NCBI RefSeq assembly: GCF_029763755.1
Contig: NZ_JARUVM010000009.1
Coordinates: 1 to 64,000, forward strand
DNA length: 64,000 nucleotides
Direction of reading: 5' to 3'
Source: Luteimonas sp. 8-5
GTDB lineage: Bacteria > Pseudomonadota > Gammaproteobacteria > Xanthomonadales > Xanthomonadaceae
Of the stretch, positions 16,884 to 25,043 are shown piece by piece; the stretch's first letter is position 1, and every line of letters starts with the position of its first letter. Under the pieces are notes generated by a model. That model made no database searches, was not told the origin of the DNA, and was given only the letters and a program-made list of their open reading frames with translations. Both the position numbers and the translations under genes were made by a program.

Positions 16884-17626
16884 TCGCGGCAGCGGATTCG
16901 CTCCAGGCGCTGGTCGTCGGGCCCGGTGATCACCAGGGTGTCACCCGAGACGGCCAGCGTCTGCTGCGATTCCCATTGCTCGCCTTCGCCGCTGTAACGG
17001 TTGGACAGGCGCACGCTGCCGCCGTCGACGATGGAGACTTCCACCGGAAATGCCATGCTCTCGTGGAAGCGCATGCCGCGGCCATCGATCTCGATGTCCT
17101 CGATGGTCGCCGCGGCATCGGCGCAGCCGGCCGCATCAGGTGCCCAGCGGCCATGGAAATGCGCCGGGATGGCCGGACGCGCACAACCAGTGATCGCTTC
17201 GCCGCCATCGATGGACAACGTGCCGGTCATCGGGAAATCCGCGCCGGACATGCTGTCCTGGCAGGCCAGGTCGGCCACGCGCATTTCCACCTTGCCCGAC
17301 GCATTTGCGGCATTCACCACGCGTACCGCCTGGTCCAGTCCAGACGACTGGATCGGATAACGACGCTCGTCCACGCCGGCGCCCACCAGCGCCAACTCCC
17401 CGCCTTCCACCCACGCCTGCCAGAACGGCTCGTTGGTGGACACGACCACGGCCTCCGGGACGCTGTCCTCCGGAACGACGGGCGCGACCGTGGCTTCCGG
17501 CGCGGCGGCGGCCGAAGACCCGGCGGACGCATCGGTATCGGGTGCCGGCGCATCGGGCTGGCAGGCGGCCACGGTCGCGGCCAGCGCCACGGCGAGGAAA
17601 CAACGGGCGGTCTTGGTCGTGTCCAT
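16880..17626 (-). CDS. Lipoprotein with COG3650-type and META-like domains
   Basis: A 248-residue lipoprotein; the lipobox VAAC places the acylated Cys at 22. An Ala/Pro/Glu-rich linker (about 24-60) is followed by STNEPFWQAWVEGGELALVGAGVDERRYPIQ, the start of a COG3650-like beta domain that continues to DGGEAITGCARP. The last 80 residues (HFHGRWAPDAAGCADAAATIEDIEIDGRGMRFHES) form a second small domain seen in related lipoproteins. Cysteines in LACQDSMSG and GCARP could pair. Location is the periplasmic face of a membrane; no enzymatic motif is visible. It is divergent from the serine hydrolase at 17685, with 58 bases between starts. Confidence 0.75.
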   Translation of the reverse strand: MDTTKTARCFLAVALAATVAACQPDAPAPDTDASAGSSAAAAPEATVAPVVPEDSVPEAVVVSTNEPFWQAWVEGGELALVGAGVDERRYPIQSSGLDQAVRVVNAANASGKVEMRVADLACQDSMSGADFPMTGTLSIDGGEAITGCARPAIPAHFHGRWAPDAAGCADAAATIEDIEIDGRGMRFHESMAFPVEVSIVDGGSVRLSNRYSGEGEQWESQQTLAVSGDTLVITGPDDQRLERIRCRD

Positions 17627-17684
17627 GCGGCACATCGTAGGCGCATTGCGGATGCCAGGCTCGTGAACATGGCAAGATCGGCAC

Positions 17685-18911
17685 ATGCGCATTTATCTCC
17701 GGATCCCCGCCCTCCTTCTCGTCGCGCTGTCCGTGCTTGCCGCCGGCAGCGCCCTCGCCGCCGGACCGGTGGCCAGCGTCCGCGTCGCCTTCGACCGCAA
17801 CGGCGTCACCGACATCCATGTCGAAGGCCTGGCCGATGTCGCCACCGGCCGCAAGGTCACCGCGGGCGACCCGGTGCGCATCGCCTCGATCTCCAAGCTG
17901 GTGACCGCGATTGGCGTGATGCGCCTGGTCGAGGCCGGCAAGCTCGACCTGGATGCGGATGTCTCCGGCTACCTGGGCTGGGAACTTCGCAACCCGGCGT
18001 TCCCGGATGAGCCGATCACCCTGCGCTTGTTGCTCTCGCACCGTTCCAGCCTGACCGACGCCGCCGGCTACTGGCAGACGCCGCTCGGCGGCGAAGTACG
18101 GGACATCCTCGCCGATCCCCGCGCGTGGGAGGGCGAGCACCCTCCCGGGCGGTACTTCCGCTACACCAACCTCAACTTCCCGCTCGTCGCCCAGATCATG
18201 GAGCGCGTCACCGGCGAGCGCTTCGACCTGCTGATGGACCGTCTGGTGCTGGCACCGCTGGGGATCGAGGGCTGCTTCAACTGGGCCAACTGCAACGACG
18301 CTGCCGTGGCACGGGCCGTGGTGATCTACGACGGCGAAGGCAAGCCGGCCAAGGACGACCTGCACGGCGCGCGGCCGGACTGCCCGGTGAACGCGGCCGA
18401 AGACGGAAGCTGCGACCTGGCGCAGTGGCAGCCCGGTCGCAACGGCGGCCTCTTCTCGCCGCAGGGCGGCCTGCGCATCTCCGCCAACGGCCTGGCCCGC
18501 ATCGGGCGCCTGTTGCTGGGCCAAGGCGTGTTCGAGGGCGAGCGCCTGCTCTCCGCCGAATCGGTCCGGGCGCTGGCCACGCCATCGTGGCAATACGCGC
18601 CGGGCCAAGGGCTGACCTACGAAGAAGACACCGGCGACCTGGGCAACGGCTTCTTCTGCCGCTACGGCATGGCGATGCAGACGCTGGCCACGCCGGTCGA
18701 GGGCTGCCGCGACGATCCCTTCGGCGACGGCGTCGCCCGGGTGGGACATTCGGGCTCGGCCTACGGCCTGCAATCGGGACTGTGGCTGGATCGCGACAGC
18801 GGCACGGGCGTGGCCTGGTTCCTCACCGGCATGCCCGGTGAACGCCTGGGCGGCCGCTCCGCCTTCAGCGCGGCCGAGGAAGCGCTGGCGCAACCGCGCC
18901 CTGCCGACTGA
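17685..18911 (+). CDS. Secreted SxxK serine hydrolase (beta-lactamase fold)
   Basis: A 408-residue protein with a signal peptide (1 to about 26, cleaved after ALA). The nucleophile motif is SISK (68-71) within [29 protein letters not shown], the second motif is YTN in [17 protein letters not shown], and the third is HSGS near residue 352. Four cysteines in GCFNWANC and [13 protein letters not shown] probably form disulfides in the periplasm. It is shorter than the 5538 and 29034 hydrolases and has no C-terminal extension, placing it with the EstB/DD-peptidase-like class C proteins. Substrate unknown. It appears monocistronic; the 79-residue gene starts 44 bases later. Confidence 0.85.
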   Translation: MRIYLRIPALLLVALSVLAAGSALAAGPVASVRVAFDRNGVTDIHVEGLADVATGRKVTAGDPVRIASISKLVTAIGVMRLVEAGKLDLDADVSGYLGWELRNPAFPDEPITLRLLLSHRSSLTDAAGYWQTPLGGEVRDILADPRAWEGEHPPGRYFRYTNLNFPLVAQIMERVTGERFDLLMDRLVLAPLGIEGCFNWANCNDAAVARAVVIYDGEGKPAKDDLHGARPDCPVNAAEDGSCDLAQWQPGRNGGLFSPQGGLRISANGLARIGRLLLGQGVFEGERLLSAESVRALATPSWQYAPGQGLTYEEDTGDLGNGFFCRYGMAMQTLATPVEGCRDDPFGDGVARVGHSGSAYGLQSGLWLDRDSGTGVAWFLTGMPGERLGGRSAFSAAEEALAQPRPAD

Positions 18912-18955
18912 CCTGGGTCAATGCGGCCCGCCGCCCCGGGGCGGACACTGGGCCC

Positions 18956-19195
18956 ATGGAGTACCACATCCCTGTCTGCACTCCGCTGGCGGCGTTCGGG
19001 GCCATCGATGACGCCATCCGCGACGCCGATCCCGCGGCACTGGTCGATATCGACCCGGCAGGCACCACACTGCGCATTTCGACCCTGCTGCCCCGGGCCC
19101 GGGTAGCCGGTCTGGTCACGGCCGCGGGCTATCCGGTCGAGCCCGTGCAGGTGCGCCAATTGCCGTCGATCTGCTGTGGCGGCTGCAGCGGTTAA
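18956..19195 (+). CDS. Small protein with C-terminal CCGGC motif (79 aa), paralogue of the 35017 gene
   Basis: A 79-residue protein starting MEYHIPVCTPLAAFGAIDDAI and ending in PSICCGGCSG. Predicted strand-helix-strand-strand-helix order (VDIDPAGTTLRIS, then RARVAGLVTAAGYPVEPV) resembles a heavy-metal-associated ferredoxin-like domain, but the cysteines sit at the extreme C-terminus instead of the first loop. A protein of identical length and architecture, ending STCCGHCG, is encoded at 35017-35256. The Cys-Cys-Gly-x-Cys tail is a plausible site for a soft metal or a thiol relay. Function is unknown. A terminator-like hairpin with five T residues overlaps the stop. Confidence 0.75.
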   Translation: MEYHIPVCTPLAAFGAIDDAIRDADPAALVDIDPAGTTLRISTLLPRARVAGLVTAAGYPVEPVQVRQLPSICCGGCSG

Positions 19196-19219
19196 GTTCC
19201 TGTTAAAACGCAGCTTTTT
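19182..19219 (+). terminator. Probable intrinsic terminator after the CCGGC protein gene
   Basis: GCTGC (19182-19186) pairs with GCAGC (19210-19214), with further GGTTAA/TTAAAAC pairing inside, and TTTTT follows directly at 19215-19219. The stem is imperfect but the T run in this GC-rich context is notable. Confidence 0.5.
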
Positions 19220-19240
19220 CGCCGAATTTACGGGGATTTC

Positions 19241-19269
19241 TTGCGAATTTGCCCTATTTCGCATAACAT
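19241..19269 (+). promoter_or_regulatory. Sigma70-like promoter for the 67-residue protein
   Basis: TTGCGA (19241-19246) and TAACAT (19264-19269) are separated by 17 bases in an AT-rich stretch that stands out from its surroundings. Transcription would start about 40 bases before the ATG at 19316, which has an AAAAGGAGAAG ribosome-binding region. Confidence 0.55.
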
Positions 19270-19315
19270 GGGCGGGCCCCCGGCACTCATACCGGAGCAA
19301 CGCAAAAGGAGAAGC

Positions 19316-19519
19316 ATGTCCCGCAAGACCGCCTCGACCACTTCCAAGGCCAGCCATTCGGCCGACAGCCTCAGCCACGACACCATCGCCAGCGACATCG
19401 CCGCCTTCCGCAAGCGCGGTGGCCGCATCGAAGTCCTCGGCAACACGCCGCTGCGCACCACGGCCCCGGCCGCGTTCCGTTCCAAGAACACCGCCCAGCG
19501 CAAATCCTCGGCGCGCTGA
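19316..19519 (+). CDS. Small RGG-containing protein (67 aa), SutA-like segment
   Basis: A 67-residue basic protein starting MSRKTASTTSKASHSADSLS. The middle reads HDTIASDIAAFRKRGGRIEVLG, an amphipathic helix ending in an RGG(R/K)(I/V)E turn. A comparable segment occurs in SutA, the small RNA-polymerase-binding transcription regulator of slow-growing Pseudomonas, so an RNA polymerase partner is possible; this is a resemblance by eye, not a demonstrated family link. Flanks are disordered (Ser/Thr/Lys and Arg/Ala/Ser). The gene has a strong Shine-Dalgarno sequence and an AT-rich promoter region, implying high expression. It converges on the M14 peptidase gene. Confidence 0.7.
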   Translation: MSRKTASTTSKASHSADSLSHDTIASDIAAFRKRGGRIEVLGNTPLRTTAPAAFRSKNTAQRKSSAR

Positions 19520-19549
19520 TCCGCGCAGCCGCGTCAAGCCACGACGAAT

Positions 19550-20467
19550 TCAGGCAGCGGCGTATTCGATCGCCGCCCGCACCGCCGCCACCTGCGCCGC
19601 ATTGCACTGCGCAGGCGTGGCGCGCGGGCTGTCGGGATAGACTTCGGTGGTAGTGCGGTAGCGCGCATCGGTGATGCCGGCGCACAACCCCAGCTCCCTG
19701 AATGCGTAACGGATGACCCCGGCCGCCACCACCGGCGAGCCGATGATCGTGCCGTCCGGATCCGACGGCGCGATGTGCGTGACCTTCGCCACCGCATCGA
19801 TGATCGCGTCCTGGAATCCGGGCTGCGGCGTGTTCGCGTCGTCCACGAGATAGAACCCGTCCGGGATCGTGCCCGGCTCATGCGGCTTGCCGTCGCGCGC
19901 GGCCAGCGCCGGGCGGAACTCGGTTTCGTCGGTGTCGGTGGTTTCGTGCAGGTCGATGTGCACCAGCACCCGGTCGGCGAACGGCGCCACCAGGCGCATC
20001 AGCGCGGCAGACTCGCCGCAGGGGCTGTCCGCGCGGAAGGAACGGTTGGGATCCAGCGCATCGGGGTTCCAGCGATGGATGCGTTCGTAGGCCCAGGGGC
20101 TCACGCATGGCGCGACGATGACGTTGACCCGGTCGGCATAACCGGCCGCGTGTTCCTCGGCGAACTGCAACGCGCCGTGCACCCCACTGGTTTCGTAGCC
20201 GTGCACGCCGCCGGTGACCAGCGCCACGGGCAGGTCGTCGCGCCAGGCCCGGGTGCGGATCGCGTAGAGGGGGAAGCGGCCGTCTTCGCCGTAATCCAGG
20301 ACGCCGTACTCGTCGACGTCGAAGCGCGCGCGCAGGCGTTCGACGACGGCAAGCACGTCGTCGGCGTAGCTGCGCTGCTTCACCTGCCGTGCGCGCCATT
20401 GCGCGCGTTCACCGGCACCCCAGGGGACGCCCGGCGTGCCGATCGGATATGCGGTCTGGGTGCTCAT
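19550..20467 (-). CDS. M14-family zinc metallopeptidase (cytoplasmic; AstE/MpaA-like)
   Basis: A 305-residue protein without a signal peptide. Zinc ligands are visible as His89 and Glu92 in TGGVHGYETSG and His174 in HIDLHETTDTD; Glu275 in TTTEVYPD is the likely catalytic base, and Asn/Arg in DPNRSFR should bind the substrate carboxylate. The fold family includes MpaA, which cuts the gamma-D-Glu-diaminopimelate bond of murein peptides, and AstE/aspartoacylase deacylases. As the last gene of the TonB receptor-DUF1611-YkvI operon, a role in opening D-Glu peptides or N-acyl-Glu is favoured. It begins 10 bases after the YkvI-like stop. Which bond it cuts cannot be read from sequence. Confidence 0.82.
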   Translation of the reverse strand: MSTQTAYPIGTPGVPWGAGERAQWRARQVKQRSYADDVLAVVERLRARFDVDEYGVLDYGEDGRFPLYAIRTRAWRDDLPVALVTGGVHGYETSGVHGALQFAEEHAAGYADRVNVIVAPCVSPWAYERIHRWNPDALDPNRSFRADSPCGESAALMRLVAPFADRVLVHIDLHETTDTDETEFRPALAARDGKPHEPGTIPDGFYLVDDANTPQPGFQDAIIDAVAKVTHIAPSDPDGTIIGSPVVAAGVIRYAFRELGLCAGITDARYRTTTEVYPDSPRATPAQCNAAQVAAVRAAIEYAAA

Positions 20468-20477
20468 GCCCCCCAGT

Positions 20478-21599
20478 CTACTGCCGGCGCAGCACCAACC
20501 ACAGGCCCCAGGTCAGCAGCGGCAGCACGTAGATGGCCAGGAAGAACCAGGTCAGCGTTCCGTAGCCCCGGGCGATGAGGTCGACCAGGCCCACGGCGGT
20601 CGCTGCGTAGACCGCGAGCAGCATGACGCCGATCGCCAGCGCCGGCCGCAGCGATCGCGGCATCGGCCGCTGCCGTTCGGCCCACGCCGCCGCGACGCGC
20701 TCGTTGACCGCGTGCAGCAACGCCACGCCGGTGTCCACCAGGGTGAGCATCACCGCGATCTGGAACGCCCATTCGAACCACGGCGCATGCAGCCGCGCCA
20801 GCAGGAAGGCCGAGGGCAGCGCCACGTCCGCGATCTCGTGGTAGTAACCCATCATCGCGATGTAGAACACGATGCCCGGCAGCATGCCCAGTGGGCCGGC
20901 GAGCGCGCCGGCCACCAGCGCCTCGCGGCGGCGCGCGAAGTGGCGCACGCAGAACAGCACCGCCGGGATGGTGGCGACGTTGTAGCCGGCATAGGTCACG
21001 CCGGCCGTGAACCAACTTGTGGTGAACCAGCCGCCTTCGACAGGCACCGATGCGAAGTTGGCCTCGATGCGGTCGCCGAACGCGAACAGGCTCCAGGCGA
21101 CGAATACGAAGTACACCAGGTAGAGATATCCGACCGAGGCTACCAGGAACCGCTCGATCCCGGCCGTGCCGAAGAACAGCAGCGCCCCCGTGGCGGCGAT
21201 CATCGCCAGCGAGCCGGCGAGTTTCGGGATGCCGAACAGGCTTTGCGCGATCTCGCCCGCAGCCGCGCCCATCACCGCCATGATCACCAGGATCAGCAGC
21301 AGGTACCCGATCTCGAACGCGAACCAGCCGCGGCCGAGCAGGACCTTGAAGAAGGCGCGGTAGTCGTAGGCGCGATGGATGCGGGCGAGTTCGAAACTCA
21401 CCATCAGCACCGCGCTCCACACCAGCATGCTCACCGCCATGCCGAGCAGGCCGCCCCACGGCCCCGCCGGCAGGAAGAACTCCACCAGTTCGCGGCCGGT
21501 GGCATAACCGCCGGCGATCACCGCGGCCTGGAACACGAAGCCCGGCAGCAGGTAGCGCTGGAACCAGCCCGATGCCGTGTGCGCGCCGCCCGTCGTCAT
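20478..21599 (-). CDS. YkvI-family integral membrane protein, probable transporter
   Basis: A 373-residue protein with about ten hydrophobic segments. It starts FQRYLLPGFVFQAAVIAGGYATGRELVEFF, and has a family-typical broken first helix (GGYATGRE) like the LeuT-fold APC transporters. Other landmarks are TAGVTYAGYNVATIPAVLF and MLTLVDTGVALLHAVNERV. YkvI proteins are uncharacterised members of the APC superfamily, so a sodium- or proton-coupled amino acid carrier is plausible. The start overlaps the DUF1611 stop by four bases (ATGA) and the M14 gene follows after 10 bases, so it belongs to operon 2. In this context it could move glutamate or an N-acyl derivative across the inner membrane. Confidence 0.8.
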   Translation of the reverse strand: MTTGGAHTASGWFQRYLLPGFVFQAAVIAGGYATGRELVEFFLPAGPWGGLLGMAVSMLVWSAVLMVSFELARIHRAYDYRAFFKVLLGRGWFAFEIGYLLLILVIMAVMGAAAGEIAQSLFGIPKLAGSLAMIAATGALLFFGTAGIERFLVASVGYLYLVYFVFVAWSLFAFGDRIEANFASVPVEGGWFTTSWFTAGVTYAGYNVATIPAVLFCVRHFARRREALVAGALAGPLGMLPGIVFYIAMMGYYHEIADVALPSAFLLARLHAPWFEWAFQIAVMLTLVDTGVALLHAVNERVAAAWAERQRPMPRSLRPALAIGVMLLAVYAATAVGLVDLIARGYGTLTWFFLAIYVLPLLTWGLWLVLRRQ

Positions 21600-22600
21600 G
21601 CCAGGCAAGCGGCGACCAGCCGCAACAATTCGGGGCCGCCGCGCATCGGATCGGCGACTGGCAAGCCAAGGCGCTCGCGTTCGGCGGCAAGCACTGCATC
21701 GGCCTCGGCCGGCTGCAGCCTGCCGGTATTGAGGCTGACGCCGGCGCAACGGATCGCGGGGTTGGTGCGGCGACCCAGGCGCAATGTCAATTCGATGGTT
21801 TCCTCGATGCTGCACAGGCGCTGGTCGGGATAGCCAAGCATGGTTTCGCGGCCGTGCTCGTGGCACACGACGAAGACGTCGGGCTGGCTGCCGTGCAGCA
21901 ACGCAAGCGACACGCCGCCGTAGGCCGGATGGCACAACGCGCCCTGCCCTTCGATCACGTCCCAGTGCAGCGGATCGGCATCGGGCGACAGGTGCTCGGC
22001 GGCACCGGCGGCGAAGTCGCCGACCACGGCGTCCATGGGCACGCCCTGCCCCGCGATCAGGATTCCGGTCTGGCCGGTCGCGCGGAAGTCGGCGTCGATG
22101 CCGCGGCGCCGGAATTCGCGCGCCAGGGTCAGTGCCGTGTACTTCTTGCCCAAAGCGCAATCGGTACCGACGGTCAGCAGGCGCCTGCCGCTGCGCTTCC
22201 GCCCCGTCGCCACCGGAATGTCGGGCGGCGGCGTGCGCACGTCGACCAGGCGGCGGCCGAGCTCGACCGCGCGATCGCGCAGCGCGGCGATCCCGGACAG
22301 TCGGGCATGCATGCCGCCGACGAGATCCAGTCCGGCCTCCAGCGCCTGCAGCAACGCGGGCAACCAGGTGGCGGGAATGCGCCCGCCGGGGTTGGCGACG
22401 CCGATCACCATCGACTTCGCCCCCGCGGCATGGGCCTGGGCCGGCGTCAGGAACGCCAACCCCGTGCTGACCCGCACCCCGTCGCAGGCGAATTCGCCGA
22501 TGCAACGTTCGCCTGCCCAGTCGCGCAGGCCGAAGGCGGTCTTGGCGTACGCCGGCTCGGTGATGTCGCCCAGGAACAGCAGGTAGGGCTGCGGCAGCAC
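21596..22600 (-). CDS. DUF1611 family protein (DgcN-like, P-loop)
   Basis: A 334-residue protein from the GTG at 22600, two bases from the TonB receptor stop. The opening LPQPYLLFLGDITEPAYAKTAFGLRDW, the SMVIGVANPGGRIPATWLPALLQALEAGLD block and the atypical P-loop VGTDCALGKKYTAL (144-157) are hallmarks of DUF1611. EGQGALCHPAYGGVSLALLHGSQPD carries the distal nucleotide-site residues. A member named DgcN has been described as a D-glutamate N-acetyltransferase working with an epimerase-family racemase DgcA. The epimerase-like gene of operon 1 (28025) is the natural partner here. Whether this copy acetylates D-Glu or activates it otherwise is inference. It is coupled to the YkvI gene by an ATGA overlap. 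Confidence 0.83.
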   Translation of the reverse strand: MLPQPYLLFLGDITEPAYAKTAFGLRDWAGERCIGEFACDGVRVSTGLAFLTPAQAHAAGAKSMVIGVANPGGRIPATWLPALLQALEAGLDLVGGMHARLSGIAALRDRAVELGRRLVDVRTPPPDIPVATGRKRSGRRLLTVGTDCALGKKYTALTLAREFRRRGIDADFRATGQTGILIAGQGVPMDAVVGDFAAGAAEHLSPDADPLHWDVIEGQGALCHPAYGGVSLALLHGSQPDVFVVCHEHGRETMLGYPDQRLCSIEETIELTLRLGRRTNPAIRCAGVSLNTGRLQPAEADAVLAAERERLGLPVADPMRGGPELLRLVAACLA

Positions 22601-22601
22601 G

Positions 22602-24947
22602 TCAGAACCGGTAGTCCACTTCCAGCCCGAAGGTGCGCGGCTGGATCGGGACGCCACTCCAGTGGTCGGTCACGCCGGTGAGCGCGCTGTTGATCGGCGA
22701 GATGATCGACCAGGCGCGCTCGTCGGTGACGTTGTTGACGTAGGCGCGCACGGACCAGTGGTCCCATTCGATCCCCGCGTACAGGTCCACGGCGTGGTAT
22801 GCGTCGAGCTCGATCGGCGCGGTCAGCACTTCGTCCAGGATCGTCGATGCATCGCCGGGCATGGTGATGCGCTGGCGCTCGGTGGTGTCGTTCAAGCGCT
22901 CGCCCATGCCGCGCAGCACGGCGCCGACCTGGCCCTGCACGCGGCCAATGTCGAACAGGTACTCTGCGGTCGCCGACCACGCCAGCTTCGGCACGTAGGG
23001 CAGGCGGTCTCCGGCCAGACCAGTGTTGAGGATCACGTCGAAGCCCGGTTGCGGGATCACCGTCGACTCGAAGTCGCTCTTCACCGTCGCATCGGTGTAG
23101 GTCGCGTTGAGCCCGAGTTGCAGGCGGTTGGTCGGACGCAGGAAGGCCGACAGTTCGACGCCCTCGCTGGTGGCTTCGCCGCCGTTGATCAGGCCGCCGA
23201 TGCCATTGAACTGCGCCGCGACCTGGATGTCGTCCCAGTCGATGCGGAAGGCGGCCAGGTCGAGCTGCACGCGGCGGTCGGCGAACTGCGTCTTCAGGCC
23301 GACCTCGGCGCTGCGCAGCATCGACGAGTCCACGCTGGGCGGCATGCCCGGCAGCGCGACGTTGGGGCCGCCGGGCTGGTAGCCGGTGGCGACGCGCGCA
23401 TACACCATGGTGTCCTCGGAGAACTGGTACTGCGGCGCCAGGCTCCAGGTGGAGACGTCTTCCTCGGATTCGCCGGGTACGTCGCCGATCGGCGCGAGCA
23501 CGCCGGCGGGCACGTTCTGGCTGAACCACTGGTCGTTGCGCGCCTGGCGCAGGCCGGCGTCGATCTTGAAGCGCTCGCCCACGCGCAGCGAACCGTTGAC
23601 GAACAGCGCCGTCTCCCGGTACTCGCTGGGCAGGTCGATCACCGCCAGCACGCCGAACATTTCGTCGAACGGCGCCGGCAGCGGTGAGCCGTCGCGCTGC
23701 ATCAGCGGCACGAACTGGCTCTGGATCGCGTCCTCGCGGCTGTGGAACACACCGGCCTGCCATTCGAAACGGCCTCCGCTCTTCGAGCTCAGCCGGAATT
23801 CCTGGGTGAATTTCTCCAGATCCAGGGTGTAGCGGACGTGCGAGGCGCCTGCTTCGGGCAGGCCGAGCTGCAGGTTGGCGAACTCGCCGAACTGCACCGA
23901 GGCGTCGAGCTGGTACATCGTGTCGGTGTTGGACCAGCCGGTCGCGGACACGAAGTCGCCCCAGCCCAGATCCCAGTCGAGCGTCAGCGAGTACAGGTCC
24001 AGGTCCTTGGTGAAGGGCTGCGGCTGCCACGAACGCCCCTCGAAGTCGCCGCCGATCGGCGCGCCAGTGGCCGGGTCGAGGGCGACCGAAGCGGAGGTGT
24101 CGCTCTCCATGCCCTGGTGCAGCGCTGCCAGCTTCACGTCGACCGACTCGCCTTCCCACAGCAGCGCGGCGCGGGCACTGGTCTGGCGGGCGCCGTTGAT
24201 GTCGCGTTCGCCGTCGACCATGTTGTCGGTGTAGCCGGGAACCTCGTTGCGCGCATAGCTCAGGCGCAGGCCCAGGCGATCCTGCTGCAGCGGCAGGCTC
24301 GCGCCCAGGCGCACGTTCCAGCCCTGGTCGCCTTCCTGCACCGACGACAGTCCCGCGCCGACGCGGAACTCCGTCGCCGACAGGCTCGGCTCGCGGGTGA
24401 CGTACTTGAGCAGGCCGCCGATGGCGCCGGCGCCGTACAGCGTGCCCTGCGGACCGCGCAGCACCTCGATGCGGCTGATGTCGTAGGGCAGCAGGTCGAG
24501 GTTGAAGATGTTCGCGGCCTGGTACACGCCGCTGGAGCCCACCGGCACTTCGTCGACGTAGGTGGAGACGGTGGCGCCGGAGGAGATCGCGGCGATGCCG
24601 CGGATCGAGATCGAGGTCATGCCGGCGGTGCCGTTGTCCTGCACCTGCATGCCCGGCACCAGGTCGGCGTAGTCGGCCAGCGAGTTGGCGCCGATGTTCT
24701 CCAGTTCGCGCTCGCCGATGACGCTGATCGCGGCGGCGACTTCGCGCACGTTCTCCACGCGCTTGTTGGCGGTCACCACCACGGTGCCCAACTCGGTGGC
24801 TTCCTCGTCGGCCTGGGCCGACTGGCCCTGGGTCGCGGCCTCCTGGGCCATGACGGGCGCGGTGGTCGCGCAGGCGAGCGCGGCGGCGATGGCCAGCGCA
24901 AGCCGCGTGCGCGGGCGGGTAGTCGGATTCAACGGGATCGCGTTCAT
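22602..24947 (-). CDS. TonB-dependent outer membrane receptor
   Basis: A 781-residue receptor with a signal peptide (1 to about 35, cleaved after VMA). A plug domain (about 60-180: VREVAAAISVIGERELENIGANSLADYADLVPGMQVQ, ISIRGI, IEVLRGPQGTLYGAGAIGGLLKYVTREP) precedes a 22-strand barrel ending in the signature DYRF. The TonB-box region is near GTVVVTAN (about 54-61). Barrel repeats such as VYARVATGYQPGGPNVALPG and AEVGLKTQFADRRVQLDLAAFRIDWDDIQV are typical of the siderophore/oligosaccharide/peptide receptors of xanthomonads. It is the first gene of operon 2 and has a GGGGAGG ribosome-binding site. The substrate is inferred to be a D-amino-acid-containing peptide from its neighbours. Confidence 0.9.
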   Translation of the reverse strand: MNAIPLNPTTRPRTRLALAIAAALACATTAPVMAQEAATQGQSAQADEEATELGTVVVTANKRVENVREVAAAISVIGERELENIGANSLADYADLVPGMQVQDNGTAGMTSISIRGIAAISSGATVSTYVDEVPVGSSGVYQAANIFNLDLLPYDISRIEVLRGPQGTLYGAGAIGGLLKYVTREPSLSATEFRVGAGLSSVQEGDQGWNVRLGASLPLQQDRLGLRLSYARNEVPGYTDNMVDGERDINGARQTSARAALLWEGESVDVKLAALHQGMESDTSASVALDPATGAPIGGDFEGRSWQPQPFTKDLDLYSLTLDWDLGWGDFVSATGWSNTDTMYQLDASVQFGEFANLQLGLPEAGASHVRYTLDLEKFTQEFRLSSKSGGRFEWQAGVFHSREDAIQSQFVPLMQRDGSPLPAPFDEMFGVLAVIDLPSEYRETALFVNGSLRVGERFKIDAGLRQARNDQWFSQNVPAGVLAPIGDVPGESEEDVSTWSLAPQYQFSEDTMVYARVATGYQPGGPNVALPGMPPSVDSSMLRSAEVGLKTQFADRRVQLDLAAFRIDWDDIQVAAQFNGIGGLINGGEATSEGVELSAFLRPTNRLQLGLNATYTDATVKSDFESTVIPQPGFDVILNTGLAGDRLPYVPKLAWSATAEYLFDIGRVQGQVGAVLRGMGERLNDTTERQRITMPGDASTILDEVLTAPIELDAYHAVDLYAGIEWDHWSVRAYVNNVTDERAWSIISPINSALTGVTDHWSGVPIQPRTFGLEVDYRF

Positions 24948-24984
24948 CGGTGCCTCCCCAGGCGACGGGCCGGATTCCTGATCA

Positions 24985-24998
24985 GGGATAATGATCCT
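24985..24998. promoter_or_regulatory. Operator site A (GGGATAATGATCCT)
   Basis: A 14-base near-palindrome, half-sites GGGAT and ATCCT around AATG, that covers the -10 box of the TonB receptor promoter. It matches 12 of 14 bases of site B (31089) and site C (31151). A repressor bound here would block RNA polymerase. Confidence 0.7.
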
Positions 24999-25015
24999 AA
25001 TCAGAAAATTGTCAA
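24988..25015 (-). promoter_or_regulatory. Promoter P2 of the TonB receptor operon
   Basis: On the minus strand a perfect -35 TTGACA (25015-25010) is followed after 16 bases by -10 CATTAT (24993-24988). This gives a leader of roughly 35 bases before the ATG at 24947. The 30-base block 24987-25016 matches 26 of 30 positions with the block at 31091-31120 before operon 1. Confidence 0.8.
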
Positions 25016-25024
25016 CTCATTCAG

Positions 25025-25043
25025 AAAAACGCGCCCAGGGCGC
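25025..25043 (-). terminator. Intrinsic terminator at the end of operon 1
   Basis: On the minus strand GCGCC-CTG-GGCGC (25043-25031) is followed by G and five T residues (25029-25025). It begins just after the D-aminoacylase stop codon and ends ten bases before the P2 -35 box. It separates the two operons. Confidence 0.7.

Noticed and set aside
19550-20467. Naming the M14 gene mpaA
   Set aside because: Zinc motifs fit the M14 fold, but the length and N-terminus differ from E. coli MpaA and the AstE-like deacylase role is equally possible.
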